Notes under the pieces: model-generated
Database searches by the model: none
Seen by the model: the letters and a program-made list of their open reading frames with translations, nothing else
What the model was told of the DNA's origin: nothing
Made by a program: the position numbers and the translations under genes
Source of the DNA: Asterionellopsis glacialis
Lineage: Eukaryota > Bacillariophyta > Plagiogrammaphyceae > Rhaphoneidales > Asterionellopsidaceae
Direction: 5' to 3'
Assembly (NCBI GenBank): GCA_014885115.2
Contig: WKLE02000535.1
Span: forward strand, 1,269-14,817
DNA: 13,549 nucleotides
Part shown: piece by piece, positions 8,290 to 13,549 of the stretch
Position numbering within the stretch: position 1 is the first letter of the stretch
Layout of the letters: every line of letters begins with the position of its first letter

Positions 8290-8432
8290 CAGTTCACATA
8301 TACCAATAAGCACCAGTGTGATTTTTGCCAAAATTCTTGGTATTGCTTTCTAATGGGCAAAATAAGCTTGAACAACTTTGCAACCACATTGCTTATACAT
8401 TGCTTACTTCTTGTGTGGTATGTGTGTATGTA
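8290..8432. mobile_element. Degenerate, internally deleted MITE relative
   Basis: The left end reads TA then CAGTTCACATATACCAATAAGCA, close to the MITE terminus but with changes in its middle. The right side, ATTGCTTACTTCTTGTG followed by GTATG, resembles the complement. Internal TTTTTGCCAA and AATAAGCTTGAA match words of the full-length elements. The length of about 140 bp is half that of the intact copies, so an internal deletion is likely. The right boundary is uncertain by several bases. Confidence 0.5.
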
Positions 8433-11400
8433 AGAAGAATTGAAACTTGTGAGGGTAGTGGTAGATCAAATATTTTACAGAGAGCATATGATAGTGAATC
8501 TGGTAAGGCATTTGCCTTGTGGAGAATGAGAATACCACTTCTTGCTAAAGCTTTGTAAAGCTGACCATTTTTCTAATCTATGTCTAGATTAACTGATCTG
8601 TCTTGATTAGATGCTTGCTATAGAGGGTGGGAAAGTTCTTGGTCAAGGATCTTGGTTCTTTGCAGTCACAGTTGTTGAGGTACTTGATAAATGGTGAGGT
8701 AGAGGAGGGGGAAAGACCTTTTATAATAATTTGAAAGTTTGTAGCTATATATCACTCTTTTGGACAAAAATGCTACAGTGGTTAAAGCAAAGTGTCTTCT
8801 GCCAAACTTTCTATATAATGTTACTGCTAATCTTCTAGTTCACTGCAAATAGTATAAACATACTATATTAGCACCCTAACACTCTAACACCCCATCAATA
8901 CCAATATCCTGTTTCAGAATCAGAGTGTCTTGTCACACAGAATGAGCCACATCAAAGTTGATGCTATCATTGAGTTGGTATTTTGGATGCATTTCTTTGA
9001 TCATTAGCATATCATACTGTAAGACTAGAGTATTGAGGGAACTAATATAGATGTAAAACATGTAAGTTGGGACCATGACAAATGCAGACAATGTGATATT
9101 ATTGATTTTAAAATCTTGGATCCCATGGCTGCTCTATTGCATCTAAATTGGAGTCTATCATGATCTGTGGTGCATCCATCAAATCTTGCAATTTTGCTGC
9201 ATTCAATTCCACTTCACATGTATGTTGTGATGCATGATTATTTGACATTTAATCACCATTTATTTGTTTTCAACAAAGGCTCTTCCCCATGATAAGAAAT
9301 TAAATACAAAGAATTTGGGAAGCAATATGTTGACCCAACAAGTAAATTGTATTTTGACCCAAAAGTATTCCTGTAGCATGAGAGCAGTTTCATCCTTTTC
9401 AAATGTGCAAATGACAGATTTGCTACTGACTGAGACAGCAGCATGATTGAGCACAAAAAGCAACTCCTAAACAGATCACTATCATTGTGATCTTTAAACA
9501 ATTTGACCAGCATAGCAAGCTATCAGCTTCCAAGAAAAGGTCATGTAAGTATGACTAGTATTTAAGAAGGCACATAGTTCAGAGGCTAGCAGTCAACTTG
9601 TTTTAACAAATTGAAGGTAAAAATATCAATTGGAGGAGTTTAGCCAGCTTTGTGTTGTATTGTATAGTAGGGTTTAAGTTCCTTGTAACAGCAGCAGCAA
9701 CTTCCTATGCAAATAAGGAAAAAATATTTTGTTCATTTACAACTTGTAATGGAATCAATGTGAGGCAACAATTGGTGCACTATGCTTTTTGATACCATGC
9801 TCATCTACACTAGTGCACATAAAATATTAATTATCTCCTTATTATCACAATTAGTATCAATGGCTCCAGACCATTGAGTCTACTACAAAACTCCAAGAAG
9901 ATCTCATTTCAAGTAGTGTACTGTTGTATTTCAGGGAAACCTGGGAATATCTGGAATCATCTGTTGTGCAGTCTTGCTACATGTTCATCTAGAAGCAGTA
10001 CTATTGGAAATAGAATTCTCTGATTGTTGTGTGCTGGCTGGTTATAGATGACAGCAATTTGGTAATCTCACCATTTTTGAAATTTGCTGGGCTGGTTGGC
10101 TTTCAAATTTCAAAGAAAAAGAACACATGATAGGAGGAGGTGCTACTTTTTGCTATCCACCTGGTGTATATGTTGAATGGCATGTTGGGATAGAAGGAAG
10201 ACCAGCCAAAAGAATTATTTTAGAAAACTATAGATATCCATAAGTGCTAAATTATGGTACAGAGAAAAAGGAAAATAACAGTGTCCCAGAAACTAGGCTC
10301 AGGAAGGTTATGTTTCATGGGGGGGATTAAAAGTTTATACTAATTTTCCAATAGTTATTTTTATGTTATATTTAGGGATGTACTACAGAATTCATGTCAC
10401 AAAAGTGTGGAGCTGATTGTAAGCAGCCATGAGTACTGATATGCTAAATCAAAGAAATCAATTGACTACATTCTTTGGAAATATGGTCTAACTTTTGATA
10501 AATCCTAAATACTGCATGCATGGCAAATACTAGGAAGTCTCCTATGGTTCAGATTTAAGAATTAGCATGATTCTTAAAAGAAAACATGTCCACCACCCAC
10601 TATATATAGTACAATAAGGACCCTACTTAGGTGTATCATGTGATCAAAAATCAGCACAATCATTTGATTGCTGGCAATGTTAAGCATCCAGATAATATCA
10701 GCAATAGACAACAAATATTTCCAGTCAAGCCACATATCAAGCCTGATAACTATTTCTCAGGTGATGCAACAATTGCAAATTGGTTGGCAAGAAAGAGTAT
10801 GGGTCAACTTCTTGACTTGCTGCTGTTGTAACCAGCATTATTTACAAAAAGACATGTGAAATATATACTGATATGTTGTTACCAAATAGGGGAAGGGACC
10901 GGAAATCTGTGCTAAGAAATTGTACAACCCCATGTGCATGTGTTTCATTTCACAGTCAACCAGTACTACAAGAAGTAACATGTAGTGTCCACTCTCAATA
11001 CATAACATCATCATTTTTATTGTGTATTAGACTAAAGAAAAGAGGTACAAGATGTAATGAAAGAAGATCCAGTAAAAATAAATAAGAATGAGAATAGGGT
11101 GTCTTACCATATGTATCTTGACTTAGGCTGTTAGAAAAATTACTATTCTAGTACAACACCTCAAAGAACTGAATGTTCCTAGAGGTGATGAAGGAATGCA
11201 TATGTATAGTATATCTTTTCAACAAAAATATTGGGAGGAGAAGAAAAAAAGATGTTACAACAATGCAGATCATGTTAATAAACAAACAAGTCCAATGATT
11301 CATAAACTATTTCATCTAAATAATGACCACACTTTATCTGAAGATTATATTGTATACTAACAGTTAACACAATTAGTTGTAGACCACCAAAAATCTTTCT

Positions 11401-12394
11401 ACAATTATGCTTGTCAACAACTGATAAATTACAAGCTCACCTCTTGGTGATTTTGTAAGAAGTTTCAAGCCCCCCAACCTTTTTAAGTACTATGGGTGGA
11501 TTAAATAGATACTGGAGATTCATTCACAATCAGTAAGGGTAATATAGCAATGCACATTTTTGAAGAAAATAAGAAGTCATACAGCAATGAATGTAGGTGT
11601 GCTGCAATCAACTACTATCACCATCCAAACTTTAATTGACCAGTCAGGAATGATGTCAAAATGCTTGACAAAGTCATAAGATTTTGGAAAGCACCAAAGA
11701 GAGACAAAAGACATAATTAGATTAAATTACTTAGCTTAGATTTAACATCCATAAACTCACCATACATACTAGACTCTACACAAATCCTACTATACTCTCT
11801 CTTGTAGACCCCAATGATATATATGGTTGTAGATTTGTTCTGACTAAAGACCACCCCTACAAGCTCCTTTTCAGCTCAAATCCAGAACCTGGATGATTGC
11901 CTGTTTTTTTAAAAACTTAGCTGCATAAAAAAATGCACATCCCATAGACTTTCATCTAATTTCTATATAAAATTGATATTTTGCTGTGTTCCTTTGTATT
12001 CTTTTTATTCTCTTGTTCTTTTATTCTTTTGGAAGTATACACACAACATGATTACATTCAAATTTACTAATACTAGTAGCACACATGTAATTAAATGTTA
12101 ATCCAAGCAGCAAGAGGATCACTTTAGCTGTTTTATTTTTACTTCATGGATATTTTGCCAATTTGTTTTGCTAAGCTGGTTACATAATTGTGAGATTGTT
12201 TTTTTTCAGAAGTTACCTTGATCTTTTGTGAACAGTATGCTGTATTCCTGAGCAAGGCTAGAATAAGTAATTCTATGTGGTGGTAAACACTAAGGTCTAC
12301 ACAATGCATACTTTTTTGAGACAGTTAAGTAGAAAGAAGAGGCAATCTTCTAGGTTCTTGAGCTGAAAATGATCTTGTATGACTCCATGCTGTA
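8433..12394. other. Four-kilobase gene-free, CpG-free stretch
   Basis: I see no gene, tRNA, terminal repeat or tandem array. One CpG remains (10900). Short open frames, such as one of 86 codons on the minus strand at 9253-9513, show no protein family signature and are AT-rich noise. Decayed transposon bodies could be hidden here, but I cannot recognise reverse transcriptase, integrase or transposase motifs by eye. Nearly all tRNA genes carry CpG in the T arm, so its absence argues against tRNA genes. Confidence 0.5.
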
Positions 12395-12700
12395 CAGTTC
12401 AACAATAAGCAACAGTGCAATTTTTGCCAAGATTTCAAGCTTGAACTCTTTACAATGTTGCTTAATGTATGACAACAACATAATATCACCAATATAATAC
12501 TAATCCTTAAACAAATAACATGGTGAGTAGATGCAATCAAAATAAGAAACTTGTTACTTACTAAGCAGCAAATATGTGCCAAATAAGGAGTTAACAGAGC
12601 AATTTTTCAAGCTTGAAGTTGTGCTTATTTATGTACAAAATTTCAAGCTTGACTCTACAACACACTGTTGCTCATTTTGGTGTAGTATGGGGACTCTACT
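12395..12700. mobile_element. Degenerate full-length relative of the MITE
   Basis: After TA at 12393-12394, the left end reads CAGTTCAACAATAAGCAACA and continues with TTTTTGCCAAGATTTCAAGC. The right part contains three cues: TTTCAAGCTTGA words near 12605 and 12641, CTGTTGCTCATTTTGGTGTAG near 12665-12685, and a GGACTCTA end near 12700 that resembles the complement of the terminus. Its length is similar to the intact copies, but internal similarity is weak. It lies only about 150 bp from copy 2. The right boundary is approximate. Confidence 0.55.
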
Positions 12701-12846
12701 ATGCTACCAGCTACAAAAAAATTTCATTGAGTATTTTTTATAAGACACATGATGATGTTGGGTATTCTGGCATTTCTAGTCATGATGTTTCCACCTTTTA
12801 AAAAGGTTTATATTGGTCTAGAAGAATGATGTCTCAGGTATATTTA

Positions 12847-13138
12847 CAGTCTGCACCCACCAATAAGGAAGCAATGATGTATTGCTAAGCTTCAAGCTTG
12901 GAATTTTGCTCTTAAATAAGCAATTTCAAGCTTGAAATATTGCTCTTTTGCTTATTTGGCATATTTTACTAGGTTTAGGGTTATTAAAATTTATTAAACA
13001 AATTTCTTTATTTTGATGTCATCATTATGTTTTTCAATAAGCAATCTTGTTTATTGCAAGCCTGGATTTTTGAATAAATATAAGCAATTTCAAGCTTGGC
13101 AAAATGGCCAGCATTGCTTATTTGTGGGTGCAAGACTG
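12847..13138. mobile_element. MITE with TA target duplication, copy 2 (292 bp, inverted relative to copy 1)
   Basis: The element is flanked by TA at 12845-12846 and 13139-13140. Its left end is CAGTCTGCACCCACCAATAA and the complement of its right end CAGTCTTGCACCCACAAATA, giving terminal inverted repeats of roughly 25 bp with one inserted base. A perfect 16-base palindrome, ATTTCAAGCTTGAAAT, lies at 12923-12938. Its reverse complement aligns with copy 1 throughout, including the central stretch around ACATAATGATGA. It has no coding capacity. It contains no CpG, whereas copy 1 keeps two. Confidence 0.82.
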
Positions 13139-13140
13139 TA

Positions 13141-13549
13141 TGTAGGTTTGCAAGGGTAAATCCTGCACCATACGACAAATATTTGGTTGTTCAGTAGAAC
13201 AAATCACATAAATTGGTCTAAATTAGTGGATTTTCCAATTAAAATTTGAATACATTGAAAAACTAAAAATCTCATGCAGGATTTCATGCAATGCTGAACT
13301 GCATTGTTTCTTTAGATACAGTTTGGCACCTTATTTGTGGAAAAAGATTGAACATTGGTGAAGCCTCCTGGGGGTTAACTATTTGGTAAAAAAAAAGCAA
13401 CAGAAGGGAATATCTTACACAGTACAGTATTTTGGAAAAATAGTTTTCTTTTCTTGGATTATGAACTTTTTAACAGAGGTACTGAGATGAAAGCTGTAAC
13501 TTTACCTGGTACGTTGTGTAAAAAAATGTGTTGCGTGATTAGATTCATT
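13141..13549. other. Right-edge gene-free sequence
   Basis: No gene is seen up to the window edge. CpG reappears at 13173, 13512 and 13534, which may mark the right border of the depleted block, although three sites in 400 nt is still sparse. A short A run lies at about 13387-13395. Confidence 0.45.

Larger units (their letters stand above)
6502..13171. other. Extremely CpG-depleted, gene-free block
   Basis: Reading every line, I find CpG at 6866, 7200, 7236, 8254 and 10900 only. From 7238 to 13172 there are just two. With G+C in the mid-30s percent, about 150-200 would be expected in that 5.9 kb by chance. TpG and CpA are abundant, the signature of deaminated 5-methylcytosine in a CpG context. 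Open frames are short and scattered on both strands, and most lack an ATG. All four recognised MITE-type elements lie inside. The simplest reading is a long-methylated, silent, transposon-rich segment. Confidence 0.7.

Noticed and set aside
8325..8558. 77-codon open frame
   Set aside because: It begins with TTG inside a degenerate MITE and runs out of it, with no family signature.
9253..9513. 86-codon minus-strand frame starting with ATG
   Set aside because: It has a low-complexity, Leu/Ser/Phe-rich composition, no motif and no promoter or splice support, and it overlaps another open frame on the same strand.
10631..10831. 66-codon plus-strand frame
   Set aside because: It begins with GTG, overlaps a second open frame and matches nothing known. 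It sits in CpG-free gene-poor DNA.
7106..13138. The two opposed MITE copies as the terminal repeats of one large 6-kb transposon
   Set aside because: Each copy has its own complete inverted ends and its own TA flanks, and no transposase-like frame lies between them. Independent insertions explain this better.

Overview
The window looks like nuclear DNA of a photosynthetic stramenopile, most likely a diatom. The tocopherol cyclase begins with a signal peptide followed by a Phe-initiated transit segment, the bipartite presequence used for plastids surrounded by four membranes. Two of the three genes carry single short GT-AG introns (about 88 and 103 nt), and AATAAA signals follow two genes. I cannot name the species.

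The left 6.2 kb is gene-bearing and has normal CpG content. It holds an intronless tocopherol cyclase gene (539-2173, +), a secreted Cu/Zn-superoxide-dismutase-like protein with one intron (3065-4124, -), and a class 3 (GHSLGG) lipase with one intron (4725-6198, +). The first two genes converge across an 890-bp spacer holding a dense cluster of CTAG-centred palindromes, and the same palindromes lie upstream of the cyclase. The second and third genes diverge from a 600-bp intergenic region that may be a shared promoter. The cyclase makes a lipid antioxidant in the plastid. The SOD-like protein appears to have lost most copper ligands and is probably not an enzyme. The lipase is probably intracellular. 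No shared pathway is evident.

The right 7.3 kb (about 6200-13549) is AT-rich and contains no gene I can support. Its most striking property is near-complete loss of CpG: between 7238 and 13172 (5.9 kb) I find only two CpG dinucleotides (8254 and 10900), against 15 in the first 240 nt of the cyclase gene. This fits a persistently cytosine-methylated, deaminated, heterochromatin-like block, although a chimeric contig could also give such a step. Within it are two near-complete copies, in opposite orientation, of a 277-292 bp non-coding element with roughly 25-30 bp terminal inverted repeats and TA target duplications (a Tc1/mariner-type MITE), plus two degenerate relatives.
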